This document shows, in pieces, positions 16,367 to 24,781 of a stretch of 41,516 nt of DNA. The stretch is from Thermaceae bacterium. GTDB lineage: Bacteria; Deinococcota; Deinococci; Deinococcales; Thermaceae. The notes below the pieces were generated by a model. It ran no database searches, was not told where the DNA came from, and was given only the letters and a program-made list of their open reading frames with translations. Position numbers and translations under genes: made by a program. Position 1 is the first letter of the stretch. Each line of letters opens with the position of its first letter. The DNA lies in contig JADMIM010000025.1 of the NCBI GenBank assembly GCA_015478585.1, positions 1 through 41,516 of the forward strand, written 5' to 3'.

Positions 16367-17326
16367 CTAACTAACCCGCACCAGCTCACGCTTGGCGAGA
16401 GCCTCGAGTTCGTCTCGAGAAGCCGAGTAGGGGAGTGCGCGTAGGGTGGCGATGGCTTGTTCGACCCGCTGGGCAATGGCCTGGATTACGTCTTGGTCGG
16501 CTCCAGACTGCACTGCCAGCTCCCGTAGGCGTTCAATATCGCCCTTCTGAGCACCGTGTCGCTTGAAGATGTCCTCCACTTCGCCAGGATAGGTCTCGAG
16601 CAGCCGCAGGGTGATGCGCGTAACCTTACCCTCGCGCACATCTCCCCCGGCAGGCTTGCCCAGCACCTCGGAGGAGCCCATCAAGTCGAGGTAGTCATCG
16701 CGCATCTGGAAGGCCTGCCCATACCTGGCTCCAAACTGGGCCAGCGCCTCCCGAACGACATTCGGCGCACCCCCCAGCACTGCCGCCCCTTCGCAGGCCA
16801 GTTGCATCAGCGAAGCGGTTTTGCCGTGGATGATACGCTCGTAGTTCTCTAGTGAGTAATCCGCCAGAGCCACCATCTGAAACTGCAAAACTTCCCCTTC
16901 GGAGAGCATCCGGGCGGCCTGGGCACACATGGCTACGAGTTCCATGTTGCCGATCTGCGCCAAGAGGGCCATCTGTCTGGAGAGCAGATAGTCACCCGCA
17001 AGCACCGAAACCGCGTTGCCGTACTTGCGAAAAGCCGCTTCCTTACCCCGCCGGGTTTCGGCATCGTCAATCAGGTCATCGTGCAGGAGCGCCGCCGAAT
17101 GGATGAGTTCAACGGCCAGGGCCAGTTCGACGGTATGGGGGACTTCACCCAGAGCACTCGAGGCCAGAAACGCCAACCGGGGCCGCACCCGCTTGCCCCC
17201 GGCTGTTACCAAGTCTTCTTCGATAAGTTGCACAAACTCTACGTCCGACTTCACCACCTGGCGCAAGCGCTCCTCGAACGCTATCAGGAATGAGTCCAGG
17301 CTTTGGGTGAAGTCCTTCACGCTCAT
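16367..17326 (-). CDS. Polyprenyl diphosphate synthase (isoprenyl transferase, trans type)
   Basis: The enzyme condenses isopentenyl diphosphate with allylic diphosphates to make a long prenyl chain, most likely the side chain of menaquinone. The 319-residue protein has both Asp-rich motifs: HDDLIDDAE near residues 79-87 and MRDDYLDL near 207. GGKRVRPRLAFLAS near residue 43 is the substrate-binding loop. The length and motifs fit octaprenyl/heptaprenyl-type synthases (HepT, IspB); chain length cannot be read off. A TATACT box lies nine bases before the ATG. The gene is single, with word and mobile-element remnants downstream. Confidence 0.9.
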   Translation of the reverse strand: MSVKDFTQSLDSFLIAFEERLRQVVKSDVEFVQLIEEDLVTAGGKRVRPRLAFLASSALGEVPHTVELALAVELIHSAALLHDDLIDDAETRRGKEAAFRKYGNAVSVLAGDYLLSRQMALLAQIGNMELVAMCAQAARMLSEGEVLQFQMVALADYSLENYERIIHGKTASLMQLACEGAAVLGGAPNVVREALAQFGARYGQAFQMRDDYLDLMGSSEVLGKPAGGDVREGKVTRITLRLLETYPGEVEDIFKRHGAQKGDIERLRELAVQSGADQDVIQAIAQRVEQAIATLRALPYSASRDELEALAKRELVRVS

Positions 17327-17336
17327 ACTGTAAAAA

Positions 17337-17342
17337 GTATAC
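17337..17342 (-). promoter_or_regulatory. -10 box (TATACT) of the polyprenyl synthase gene
   Basis: On the minus strand TATACT is followed nine bases later by ATG, so the transcript would have almost no leader. No Shine-Dalgarno sequence is present. Confidence 0.5.
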
Positions 17343-17406
17343 CCCAGCTCGAGGATTGAACGAAAAATGTGCCCTACAGGGTTTCCCTGAAGCTGAATTA
17401 AAAGGT

Positions 17407-17434
17407 GAAGGGCAGACCCAGAGGTCTGCCCTTC
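17407..17434 (-). terminator. Terminator of hsp20
   Basis: GAAGGGCAGACC (17407-17418), loop of four, and GGTCTGCCCTTC (17423-17434) form a perfect 12-bp stem. On the minus strand it is followed by ACCTTTTAATT, a fair T-run. It lies 13 bases past the hsp20 stop. Confidence 0.8.
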
Positions 17435-17446
17435 AGAAAACTGCTC

Positions 17447-17863
17447 TCAGGCGTTGACGCGCACTTCGATCTTGCGGGGCTGGGCGGCCTCGGTCTTGGG
17501 CAGGTCAATGTAGAGCACACCGTGTTTGAAGTTGGCCGCGACCCTGGAAAGGTCGAAGGTGTTGGGGATGGTGAAGCTGCGGACAAAGTTGCCGTAGGTG
17601 CCCTCAAGACGGTACTGGTTGGCGTTTTCGGGCTTGGTAAAAGGCCGCTCGGCCTTGACCGAGAGGGTGTTGTTCTCGGCGGTCAGCTCGACTTTTTCTG
17701 GCTCAATGCCGGGCAAATAGATGGCAAAATGCAGACCAGAGGCATCCTCCATCACATCTACCAGGGGCGCAAACGTGCGCGAATCGGGACGGTTAGCTCC
17801 AAGACCACGAAACATCCGCTCTTGCAACTCTTCGATTTCCTTGAAGGGGTCATATCGAACCAT
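17447..17863 (-). CDS. Small heat-shock protein, Hsp20 family
   Basis: An ATP-independent chaperone that holds unfolded proteins. The 138-residue protein starts MVRYDPFKEIEELQERM and carries an alpha-crystallin domain over about residues 35-130, with the ELTAENNTLSVKAER and GTYGNFVRSF segments and a C-terminal VLYIDLPKTE region. The IxI/V-type tail is seen as RKIEVRV. The ATG at 17863 has TTGGAGG six bases upstream; the longer TTG start is rejected. The gene is controlled by a HAIR-type operator overlapping its promoter (17891-17911) and is followed by a strong terminator, so it is monocistronic and heat-inducible. Confidence 0.95.
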   Translation of the reverse strand: MVRYDPFKEIEELQERMFRGLGANRPDSRTFAPLVDVMEDASGLHFAIYLPGIEPEKVELTAENNTLSVKAERPFTKPENANQYRLEGTYGNFVRSFTIPNTFDLSRVAANFKHGVLYIDLPKTEAAQPRKIEVRVNA

Positions 17864-17890
17864 AGTAAACCTCCAAGGCAAAGCATAATA

Positions 17891-17911
17891 CTTGAGTATA
17901 TTTATGTCAAG
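17891..17911 (-). promoter_or_regulatory. HAIR-like (HspR) operator overlapping the hsp20 promoter
   Basis: CTTGAGT (17891-17897), seven bases, TGTCAAG (17905-17911) matches the HspR-associated inverted repeat CTTGAGT-N7-ACTCAAG in 12 of 14 positions with the exact spacing. On the minus strand the TTGACA formed by 17905-17910 is a perfect -35 for hsp20, with TATGCT 17 bases downstream as -10. A bound HspR would thus block the promoter. The divergent hydratase gene starts at 17976. Confidence 0.75.
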
Positions 17912-17975
17912 TATAGTTAGTCATATTCCATGCGAAGTATTGCGCTTTTGCCGGGGGGAGCAGATAGTGAGGGCT

Positions 17976-18743
17976 ATGAAAGTTCAGTCTGGTCTCCACA
18001 ACAAAATCTGCGTTCTGACCCTGAATGACCCCCAGCGGCGCAACCCCCTGTCTCCCGAGCTGGTTGTAGAGCTGCTGGAGGCCCTGGATGTTGCCGAAAA
18101 AGACCCCAATCTGAGAGTTGTGGTTCTGACTGGGGCGGGCTCGGCGTTTAGTGCTGGAGCCGACCTCGAGTTCCTGCGTAACGTCACCACAACGGGGGCC
18201 GAAGCCAACTACAGCCATTCCAGGGAGTTGATGCGGCTGTTTCACCGGGTCTACACTTTCCCCAAGCCCACCATTGCGGCAATTAATGGCCCCGCCGTGG
18301 CGGGCGGGGCGGGTCTGGCAACGGCCTGCGACTTGGCCGTGATGAGCGAGCGGGCAGTGGTGGGCCATACCGAGGTCAAGATTGGCTTCGTGGCAGCACT
18401 GGTGGGGGTAATTCTGGTGCGCAACGTGGGGGAAAAACACGCTAAAGAACTGCTGTTGACCGGGAAACTGGTCTCGGCCCAGGAAGCCCTGCGGATGGGC
18501 TTGGTGAACAGGCTGGTTCCGCAGGAGAGCGTGCTGGACGAAGCGCTAAGCTTAGCCACAGAGGTCATCGCTAATGCCCCTTCCTCCTTATCGCTGAGCA
18601 AAGAGCTGCTGAATGCCTTGCCCGGCATGGGCCTCGAGGACGGGTTTCGCTTGGCCACAATAGCCAACGCCTGGGTGCGCGAAACTGGCGACCTGGCCGA
18701 GGGAATTGCGGCTTTTTTTGAGAAACGCCCTCCTAAATTCTGA
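17976..18743 (+). CDS. Enoyl-CoA hydratase/isomerase family protein
   Basis: A 255-residue crotonase-fold enzyme, probably hydrating enoyl-CoA in fatty-acid degradation. The first oxyanion-hole strand is seen in GAGSAFSAGADLEFL (about residues 52-66) and the second in INGPAVAGGAGLATACD (about 103-119). One catalytic Glu position, around GHTEVKIGF, is present. The remaining Glu cannot be placed with certainty, so hydratase versus isomerase or other crotonase activity stays open. The ATG at 17976 with GTGAGGG upstream is preferred over an upstream out-of-family extension. It is divergent from hsp20 and convergent with ppk (3 bases between stops). Confidence 0.88.
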   Translation: MKVQSGLHNKICVLTLNDPQRRNPLSPELVVELLEALDVAEKDPNLRVVVLTGAGSAFSAGADLEFLRNVTTTGAEANYSHSRELMRLFHRVYTFPKPTIAAINGPAVAGGAGLATACDLAVMSERAVVGHTEVKIGFVAALVGVILVRNVGEKHAKELLLTGKLVSAQEALRMGLVNRLVPQESVLDEALSLATEVIANAPSSLSLSKELLNALPGMGLEDGFRLATIANAWVRETGDLAEGIAAFFEKRPPKF

Positions 18744-18746
18744 TTT

Positions 18747-20684
18747 TTATAGCTTCTGCCCATTGTGCCTTCCACCCCAGCGAGCCTCTTGGCCCCTAGA
18801 GCTAAGGCGGTAAGAGTTACGGTCATCGGCAATTTGGGCGGCCAGAATGTCCAGCACCTTGCGCCGTGCCCTCGAGTCCAGAATGGGGAAAAATAGCTCG
18901 TAGCGACCATCGAGGTTACGGGGCATGGCATCGGCGCTCCCGGCCCAGACCTGCCAACGACCCCGGTTTTTAAAGGCGGCTACTCGAGCGTGCTCGAGAA
19001 AGCGCCCCACCATGCTCTTGATATCCACCCCGTCCCAGACAGCAGTCAGGGTGCTTCGCAGAATCAGGTGGAGCTTGGCCCCCTGGTTCAGGGCTTCTTC
19101 CAAGGCGGATATGATCACCGGGTCGGTCAGGTGGTTGAGCTTGAGGATGATCTGGCCTTTTTTGTGGGCCTCTCCACGAATCCCTTCCAGCAGGGTATCG
19201 CGGATGGTGGAGGCGGTGCGCAGCAAGTTGAGGGCGGGGGTCTGACGGTTTTCCAGGGCCGTAAAAAAAGACCGCACGTCGGTGGTCAACTGGGGCTCGG
19301 CGGTGAAGAGGGAAAAATCGGTATAGAGCCGTCCATTGACCGGGTTGTAGTTTCCAGTGCCCAGGTGGGCATATTCCTGACCACCCCGACGCACATAAAG
19401 GGCCTTGGCATGAACCTTCTTGTTGGGCAAGGGCAAAACCCGTACCCCCGCCCCCTGAAAGCGCAGGCTCCACTCGAGGTTGGATAGCTCGTCGAAGCGA
19501 GCCCGGCCTTCCAGCAGCACGGCCACGTCCTTTCCGGCCTTAGCAGCGACAATTAAAGACTCAGCAATGCCGTTTTCCTGCCCGATGCGGTAGAGGGTGG
19601 CCCGCATGGCCTCCACCTTGGGGTCGCGGCTGGCGGCCAGCACGAAAGATTCCACCATGCCGTAGTCTTCAAAGGGGTGATAGAGCAGCAGGTCGCGGCG
19701 GCTTAGAAATATCCAGGGGTCTTTGGTAAAACCCTTGGGCTTCTCGATCAGGATGGGCGTAAAGCGCTCCTTGGCCGGGCCGTCAGTCACGATGGTCTCC
19801 ACCAGACGCAAATCCAGCGGTGGGGACAGGTGAAAGACCTCCTCACTCTCCAGGGCCAGGGCTACGCGCAGGGTCTCGGCCCAATGTGGGGGGAAATCTT
19901 CCTCCAGCTCGAGGTGGCTGACCTTGCCGTCCATGCGGCTCTCGAGCGCCTCGGGAAGCTCGTCCCAGTCGGCGCGGGAACGCTCGAGCTGGGCAATGCG
20001 CACCAGACGAAACTCAAAGAGGGTGCTGCGGGTGGGCAAAAAAAGGTCGCTGCGGCTACGCACCAGCGCTCCCAGGCGCACGTAGTCACCCCCGCGCCCC
20101 GGAATCGGCAGCAGCCTGGGCACGCTTTCCGGCAGGCGAATCAGGTGTTGCAAAAGCCCTTCTCCCGCCGCGAAATATAAGGCCCCACTGCTGAGTTCGG
20201 TGATAGCCTGGGGCGGGATTAAGTCGGTGCGGGGCGCTACTTCTTCGGCCAGGTATGCGCCAAAATACTGCTTTTCGGCCTTGGTGAGCTGAGTGGGCTC
20301 GAGGACATGAATCCCCAAGCCTTCGAGTTCGCGCAAAAACTCCCCGTAGCGCTCACTGGCCTGGTCGGCTTGGTCGCGGGCCTCGGTCATCAGGCGGCGG
20401 TATTCCTCGCTGCCCCTGGTCTCGAGAAAGGCCCTGGTCACGCGGGCGGCAAAAAACTCATCGAGGTTGGAAGCCCAGATGCTCAGAAAACGCAGCCGCT
20501 CGAGCAAGGGAAAATCCGGGCGACGGGTCTGCTCGAGCACCCGCCGGTTGAAAGAGAGCCAGGAGGCTTCCTGGCTGATATGTACGGCAACATAAGCCTG
20601 CTTCGGCAACTTTTCAGGCATCGCCTTAGAGTTTTTTTTCCTTTTGTCAGGAGACGGTATGCTCTTGCGTTTGGACTTGGCCAC
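18747..20684 (-). CDS. ppk1: Polyphosphate kinase 1
   Basis: PPK1 makes inorganic polyphosphate from ATP, a phosphate and energy store, at the inner face of the membrane. The 645-residue protein follows the family order. The N domain has WLSFNRRVLEQ and the RFLSIWASNLDEFF motif. The first catalytic half contains the autophosphorylated His in VHAKALYVRRG near residue 425, then AHLGTGNYNP. The second half ends at GSADAMPRNLDGRYELFFP, the typical PPK1 closing motif. A GTG start is used. The Lys/Arg-rich N-terminal tail (about 25 residues) is longer than in most homologues. The gene is single and convergent with the hydratase. Confidence 0.96.
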   Translation of the reverse strand: MAKSKRKSIPSPDKRKKNSKAMPEKLPKQAYVAVHISQEASWLSFNRRVLEQTRRPDFPLLERLRFLSIWASNLDEFFAARVTRAFLETRGSEEYRRLMTEARDQADQASERYGEFLRELEGLGIHVLEPTQLTKAEKQYFGAYLAEEVAPRTDLIPPQAITELSSGALYFAAGEGLLQHLIRLPESVPRLLPIPGRGGDYVRLGALVRSRSDLFLPTRSTLFEFRLVRIAQLERSRADWDELPEALESRMDGKVSHLELEEDFPPHWAETLRVALALESEEVFHLSPPLDLRLVETIVTDGPAKERFTPILIEKPKGFTKDPWIFLSRRDLLLYHPFEDYGMVESFVLAASRDPKVEAMRATLYRIGQENGIAESLIVAAKAGKDVAVLLEGRARFDELSNLEWSLRFQGAGVRVLPLPNKKVHAKALYVRRGGQEYAHLGTGNYNPVNGRLYTDFSLFTAEPQLTTDVRSFFTALENRQTPALNLLRTASTIRDTLLEGIRGEAHKKGQIILKLNHLTDPVIISALEEALNQGAKLHLILRSTLTAVWDGVDIKSMVGRFLEHARVAAFKNRGRWQVWAGSADAMPRNLDGRYELFFPILDSRARRKVLDILAAQIADDRNSYRLSSRGQEARWGGRHNGQKL

Positions 20685-20773
20685 GGTATAACGAGTTTAC
20701 GCTGAGGGGGGCGGGCTAAACGCAAATTGCTGAACCCCAACCACTCAGAGTCGAAACCCTAAAAACACAAATC

Positions 20774-20822
20774 ACGTCCCAGACAGTGTTTCTTGATAGG
20801 ACAATTACGCTGTCCTGGTGTG
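20774..20822. repeat. MITE-like repeat, family 2, copy 2 (upstream of ruvB)
   Basis: CACGTCCCAGACAGTGTTTC followed by GATAGGACAATTACGCTGTC then CTGGTGTGG. It aligns with the minus strand of 8826-8875, including the CTGTCCTGGTGT end. A third, weaker relative may lie near 30126-30172 (CGTCCCAGATGGC ... TGGACGC). Confidence 0.5.
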
Positions 20823-20905
20823 GCTTTTGACCCTTCTGCATTTTGCTTTCAGCTTTTGGCTTTCGGCCTTCAGTGTTTAGCGTCTTACCTTTAGCCCTGT
20901 GCTCT
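20823..20905. repeat. Word repeat upstream of ruvB
   Basis: Variants of one word follow each other (TTTGCTTTCAGCTTTTGGCT then TTCGGCCTTCAGTGTTTAGC and CTTACCTTTAGCCC). It is of the same kind as other spacers here. No gene is seen between ppk1 and ruvB. Confidence 0.45.
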
Positions 20906-20971
20906 TTTGCTCAACCGGTTCCCCTCACAATCTGCGGCCCGCAAATACGTTATGTTTATACCATAACAGGT

Positions 20972-21964
20972 ATGATAAAGACTGTGGAAGGCGACCTTAC
21001 CCTCAGACCCCGCCGTCTGGAAGATTATGTCGGACAGAAGCGGCTCAAAGAAAAACTGATGGTGTACTTGCAGGCCGCCAAAGGCCGGGAAGAACCCCTC
21101 GACCACATGCTCTTGTTTGGCCCGCCGGGGCTGGGCAAAACCACCCTGGCCCACGTCATCGCCAACGAGCTGGGGGTAAATATTCGCGTGACCAGTGGCC
21201 CGGCCATCGAGAAACCCGGCGACCTGGCGGCTATCGTGACCAACAGTCTCGAGGAGGGCGATATCCTCTTTATAGACGAGATTCACCGGCTTTCTACTGC
21301 CGCCGAGGAGCATCTTTATCCGGCCATGGAAGACTTCAAGATTGACATCGTGATCGGGCAAGGCCCGGCAGCCCGCACCCTGCGTCTGGACTTGCCGCGC
21401 TTCACCCTGATTGGCGCAACCACCCGGCCTGGCTTGATTTCCAGCCCTCTGCGCAGCCGCTTCGGGATTCTGGAGCACCTGGAGTTCTACACCGAAGACG
21501 AGTTGGCGCTGGGTGTACAGCGCGATGCCCGACTGGTGGAAATTGATATCGAGCCAGCCGCCGCGCTGGAGATTGGACACCGCTCGAGGGGAACCATGCG
21601 CATCGCCAAGCGGTTGTTTCGCCGGGTGCGCGACTTCGCCGAGGTCGCCCAGGAGTCCCGCATCAGCACGCAACGGGCTAGAGAGGCCTTGGACGCGCTG
21701 GGTCTCGACCCCATGGGCCTCGAGCGCCGCGACCGGGCCATCCTGCAAACCCTGATCGAGCGTTTTGCTGGTGGGCCGGTGGGCCTGGAAACGCTGGGCA
21801 CGGCCCTCTCCGAAGACCCCCAGACCCTCGAGGAAGTCCACGAGCCTTTCTTGATTCAACTCGGCCTCTTGAAGCGCACCCCCAGGGGCCGCCAGGCCAC
21901 CGAGCGGGCTTATCAGCACCTGGGGTATCCACTGCCCGAACAAAGCCGTCTGCTCGAGGGGTAG
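20972..21964 (+). CDS. ruvB: Holliday junction branch migration helicase subunit RuvB
   Basis: RuvB is the hexameric AAA+ motor that, with RuvA, moves Holliday junctions in recombination and repair. The 330-residue protein shows Walker [15 protein letters not shown] near residues 49-62, Walker [11 protein letters not shown] near 97-106, sensor 1 in [10 protein letters not shown], and an arginine finger region in PLRSRFG. A C-terminal winged-helix ends near HLGYPLP. The start [22 protein letters not shown] fits RuvB; the long upstream frame through repeats is rejected. Only a weak Shine-Dalgarno sequence (ACAGG) is present. ruvA and ruvC are not in this window. Confidence 0.97.
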   Translation: MIKTVEGDLTLRPRRLEDYVGQKRLKEKLMVYLQAAKGREEPLDHMLLFGPPGLGKTTLAHVIANELGVNIRVTSGPAIEKPGDLAAIVTNSLEEGDILFIDEIHRLSTAAEEHLYPAMEDFKIDIVIGQGPAARTLRLDLPRFTLIGATTRPGLISSPLRSRFGILEHLEFYTEDELALGVQRDARLVEIDIEPAAALEIGHRSRGTMRIAKRLFRRVRDFAEVAQESRISTQRAREALDALGLDPMGLERRDRAILQTLIERFAGGPVGLETLGTALSEDPQTLEEVHEPFLIQLGLLKRTPRGRQATERAYQHLGYPLPEQSRLLEG

Positions 21965-22012
21965 CGCTGGGTCAAGTGTGCATAAAAGCAACTTGGCCCA
22001 GTCTGGATGTCC

Positions 22013-22018
22013 TAATCT
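22013..22018 (+). promoter_or_regulatory. -10 box (TAATCT) of the HtrA-like gene
   Basis: TAATCT ends seven bases before the ATG at 22026, which has no Shine-Dalgarno sequence. A leaderless transcript is likely. Confidence 0.45.
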
Positions 22019-22025
22019 AGTTTTT

Positions 22026-23066
22026 ATGCGGCGTTCGTGGCTGGTTGTGGCGGTGGTGGCCTATCTAGGAACCCTGGCAGCAGTAATTCATGCTCAGGCG
22101 GTCAATCCGCCTGTTGCCACGGTGCTCACCCCCGCCGTTCGGGCCAACCTCGAGCAAATCTACACCCAGACCCACCCCGCCGCCGTGCGCATCGAAACCA
22201 TCCCCGAGGGGACTGGCTCGGGGTTTTTCATCTCCGCCGATGGCCTGGTGATGACCGCCTACCACGTGGTACGCGATGCCCAAAGCTTCCGGGTAATTAC
22301 CACCCGACAACAAAACTTAGCTGCCAGCGTGGTGGGCTACGACGAATACCACGATATCGCCATTCTGAAAACCAACCCCAGCGCCGCAGTGCCTTTCCTC
22401 GAGCTAGACACCCACCACAACTCCCGTCCCGGCGACCCCATGCTGGCAATCGGAAACTCCCGAGGAGAGTTCATCGCACCGCGCTACGGTCTGGTCACTT
22501 CGGTTGACCGCGACATCTTCCCTTTTTTCAACTCGGTTGCCATCTCCTCGAATATCCCCCTGGCTCCCGGCGATTCTGGTGGCCCGGTCATCAACCGCGA
22601 GGGCAAGGCCATTGCTATCGTGATCGCCATTGGGGTCAATGAAGGGGTGTTTGAAAGCTATTTATCGCCCCTCTTCGAGCAGGACAGCCTGCTCAAGCAG
22701 CTCGAGGCGGGCCGACGGCACAGCGTGCCCTACATTGGGGTGCAGCTATTCCAGATTGACAACGACACCGCTACGCTGCTCAAGATTCCCAAAGAAGGGG
22801 TGCTGATTCGGGCTCTGGTAGATGGCGGAGCCGCCCAGAAAGCGGGCCTACGGCCCTTCATGGCCCGGCAGGAAAACGGCAAGGAAATCTACGATTTCGA
22901 CGTGATTTTGCAAGCCGATGGCCGGGTCTTCAACAGCGTCGAAGAACTCCAGCGCTACGTGCGCAGTAAAGAAGTCGGGGACAGCATCTTGCTGACCATC
23001 CGGCGGGGAAACCAAACCCTGAAAGTGCCGATAGTACTCTCGGCCAACCCACAAAACCGAACTTGA
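22026..23066 (+). CDS. HtrA/DegP-like serine protease with PDZ domain
   Basis: A 346-residue envelope protease for protein quality control. Residues 1-25 are one hydrophobic segment after RR, a signal peptide or membrane anchor. The trypsin-like domain has its His in VMTAYHVVRD near residue 80, Asp in YHDIAILK near 109, and Ser in APGDSGGPV near 183, so the triad is complete. A PDZ domain follows from about residue 235 (YIGVQLFQID, then AGLRPF and the bound-peptide loop), ending at 346. The family usually cleaves misfolded proteins outside the cytoplasm. The gene lies just after ruvB with a leaderless promoter between. No other partner is evident. Confidence 0.9.
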   Translation: MRRSWLVVAVVAYLGTLAAVIHAQAVNPPVATVLTPAVRANLEQIYTQTHPAAVRIETIPEGTGSGFFISADGLVMTAYHVVRDAQSFRVITTRQQNLAASVVGYDEYHDIAILKTNPSAAVPFLELDTHHNSRPGDPMLAIGNSRGEFIAPRYGLVTSVDRDIFPFFNSVAISSNIPLAPGDSGGPVINREGKAIAIVIAIGVNEGVFESYLSPLFEQDSLLKQLEAGRRHSVPYIGVQLFQIDNDTATLLKIPKEGVLIRALVDGGAAQKAGLRPFMARQENGKEIYDFDVILQADGRVFNSVEELQRYVRSKEVGDSILLTIRRGNQTLKVPIVLSANPQNRT

Positions 23067-23201
23067 TTTATTTCTCCAGCCGCCGCGCCTGGCTTCAGGC
23101 TATGTTCAGGCGAAAAGGGAGCCGACAGCACTCCTCAAAATAACCGGGTGGCAATTGGGTATGGGAGCTTTCGCGCTTCCCACCGTTACAGCACACGCGG
23201 A

Positions 23202-23339
23202 GTCAAGGGCCACCGGCCCCCCGCGCTGCGGGTACTGGAGTCAAGGGCCACCGGCCCCCGGCCATGCCGGTACTGGAGTCAAGGGCCACCGGCCCCCCGC
23301 AACGCGGGTACTGGTGTGCCGTAAGGTATCCCGAACAAC
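23202..23339 (+). repeat. 38-base two-hairpin repeat, tandem array of three
   Basis: Three contiguous 38-base units start at 23202, 23240 and 23278, each beginning GTCAAGGGCCACCGGCCCCC. Each unit holds two small hairpins: GGGCC-ACC-GGCCC and an alternating CCCGC-AAC-GCGGG, GCGCTGCG or CCGGCCATGCCGG form. The array ends in GTGCCGTAAGGTATCCCGAA then CAAC, the same flank as at 35605-35628. No spacers separate the units, so it is not a CRISPR array. Confidence 0.8.
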
Positions 23340-23965
23340 TAAAACCCTTTACAACAAACTACTTCTCGTTGGCGGGGTTCTGCTTGGCGCGGGGCTGCTA
23401 ACCTGGTTTATCGTCAAGCTGTTTGTTCCCTGGCTGGCCCCCGCGGGGCCTTTGCTGGCGATTTTTGTGGTGGTCAAGATTCTCGATAATAAGCAAATGC
23501 TCAAGGACTTGAAAGCGATTGGAAAAGGGTACGTGGGTGGGGCCGTGGTGGGGAAAATGCTCGAGAGCCTTCCTTCAGGCTGGCGCGTCCTGCACGACTT
23601 GAATTTGGACGGCGAGAACGTAGACCACCTTGTCCTTGGGCCAGCAGGGGCCTTCAGCATAGAGGTTCAGAATTACAGCGGTAAGGTGATTGCTACTCCG
23701 AAAGTGCTCTATAACAAAGGTAAAAAAACAAGATGTAGTCGTCCGACAGGCATGGCGGCAGTCGCATAAACTGCGTGAGCTTTTAGGTATTGAGGTTGTA
23801 CCAATACCGGTGTTCATAGGCGAGGAACTCGAGGGCAACCGCGTTGGCAGGCTTCAGGTCATGCGTCCGGGTGAGCTCGTCCCTTACTTCAAGAGCCTAT
23901 CCCGGTGCTGGGAATACTCGCAGTTTCTCGAGGTTGTCCAGAAGGCCGAGAAGCTGGTGAAATAG
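23314..23965 (+). pseudogene. NERD-domain protein split by a frameshift
   Basis: Two overlapping frames together make one protein. The upstream frame encodes two hydrophobic segments (about KLLLVGGVLLGAGLLTWFIV and WLAPAGPLLAIFVVV), then the start of a NERD (nuclease-related) domain: GWRVLHDLNLDGENVDHLVL and GAFSIEVQNYSGKV. After the run of seven A at 23722-23728 the continuation is in the +1 frame (KKQDVVVRQAWRQSHKLREL, then VVPIPVFIG), ending at 23965. Six A would join the two halves exactly. Either the gene is broken, or the base is recovered by slippage, or the read is wrong. There is no good ATG; a GTG at 23314 lies inside the 38-base repeat, so the 5' end may also have been replaced. 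Confidence 0.7.
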
Positions 23966-24700
23966 CTAAACCCCCAACCGCTCGAGGTAATACGGCAGCA
24001 TCTTGCGCCACCAGGGCCAGTCGTGATCCACGTCGTAGCCCCAATAATCCACAATTGCCGGGATGCCTTTTTGGTGTAGAATCCAGTCCATCTCTCTTGC
24101 GTCGCGCAGACATTCCTCTTCCCAACGCCCCTGCCCCACCGCAAAGGCGATTTTGCGCTGGCGGTACAGCTCGAGGAGACCAGGGTCACTGAGGTTGCGC
24201 AGATACCACAGCGGTGAGTTGTAGTAGGCATCCATCCCGCCCGCGTCCCCCACGAACTTCCCCACCTGATACAAGCCCGAAAGCGCGATTACGCCATCGA
24301 AAGTCTCGGGATGGCGGAAGAAAAAGTTGGCCGAATGCAAAGCCCCCATGCTGCATCCGGTCAGCCAAAGCCTGTCCAGACCGGTGTTCTTCCGCACAAA
24401 AGAAACCGCCTCCTGCATGATGTAGGCATCGTAGTCGTTGTGCCGTGCGGCGCGGTGTGCTGGGGGAATGCTTCCGTTCGTCCAGCTTTGCCAGTCTATG
24501 CTGTCCACGCAGAAAAACTTGACCCGGCCCGCCTCGATCAGGTTAGCGCAGGCTTCAATCATCCCGAAGTTCTCGAAGTCGTAGAAACGCCCGTTCTGGG
24601 CAGGGAAAACCATCACTGGCTGTCCATAATGCCCGTACAGCTTGAGTTCCATCTCGTGACCGAGAGCAGGGCTGTGCCATTTGTGGTATTCAACGTGCAT
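23966..24700 (-). CDS. Esterase family alpha/beta hydrolase (PF00756-like)
   Basis: A 244-residue serine hydrolase of the esterase D/antigen 85 type fold. The nucleophile lies in LTGCSMGALHSANF (about residues 115-128), a GxSxG motif. A catalytic His is likely in DVDHDWPWWRKML near the C-terminus. An acid between them is plausible but not placed. QPVMVFPAQNGRFYDFENFG near residue 30 matches a family of putative esterases found next to ATP-grasp genes. No signal peptide is seen, so it acts in the cytosol. It lies 81 bases after the ATP-grasp gene, separated by a word-repeat spacer. The substrate is unknown. Confidence 0.82.
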   Translation of the reverse strand: MHVEYHKWHSPALGHEMELKLYGHYGQPVMVFPAQNGRFYDFENFGMIEACANLIEAGRVKFFCVDSIDWQSWTNGSIPPAHRAARHNDYDAYIMQEAVSFVRKNTGLDRLWLTGCSMGALHSANFFFRHPETFDGVIALSGLYQVGKFVGDAGGMDAYYNSPLWYLRNLSDPGLLELYRQRKIAFAVGQGRWEEECLRDAREMDWILHQKGIPAIVDYWGYDVDHDWPWWRKMLPYYLERLGV

Positions 24701-24714
24701 GGGAACCTCGGAAG

Positions 24715-24770
24715 AAGGTGAAAAGTGGAGAAGGTCAAAAATAAAGTCGGAGCAGTTAACTTTTCACCTT
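24715..24770. repeat. Low-complexity inverted word repeat between ATP-grasp and esterase genes
   Basis: AAGGTGAAAAGT (24715-24726) and ACTTTTCACCTT (24759-24770) are exact reverse complements. The plus strand also has AAGGTCAAAA just inside, and TTTTGGCCTTT follows the second arm, so words are reused in shuffled order. Confidence 0.65.
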
Positions 24771-24781
24771 TTGGCCTTTCA

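Noticed and set aside
20891-21991. Long minus-strand frame opposite ruvB
   Set aside because: RuvB on the plus strand has complete AAA+ motifs; the antisense frame shows no family.
23202-23315. Possible CRISPR array (regularly repeated 38-base units)
   Set aside because: The units are contiguous with no unique spacers and drift inside each unit; a third degenerate copy lies elsewhere. It is a tandem repeat, not a CRISPR array.
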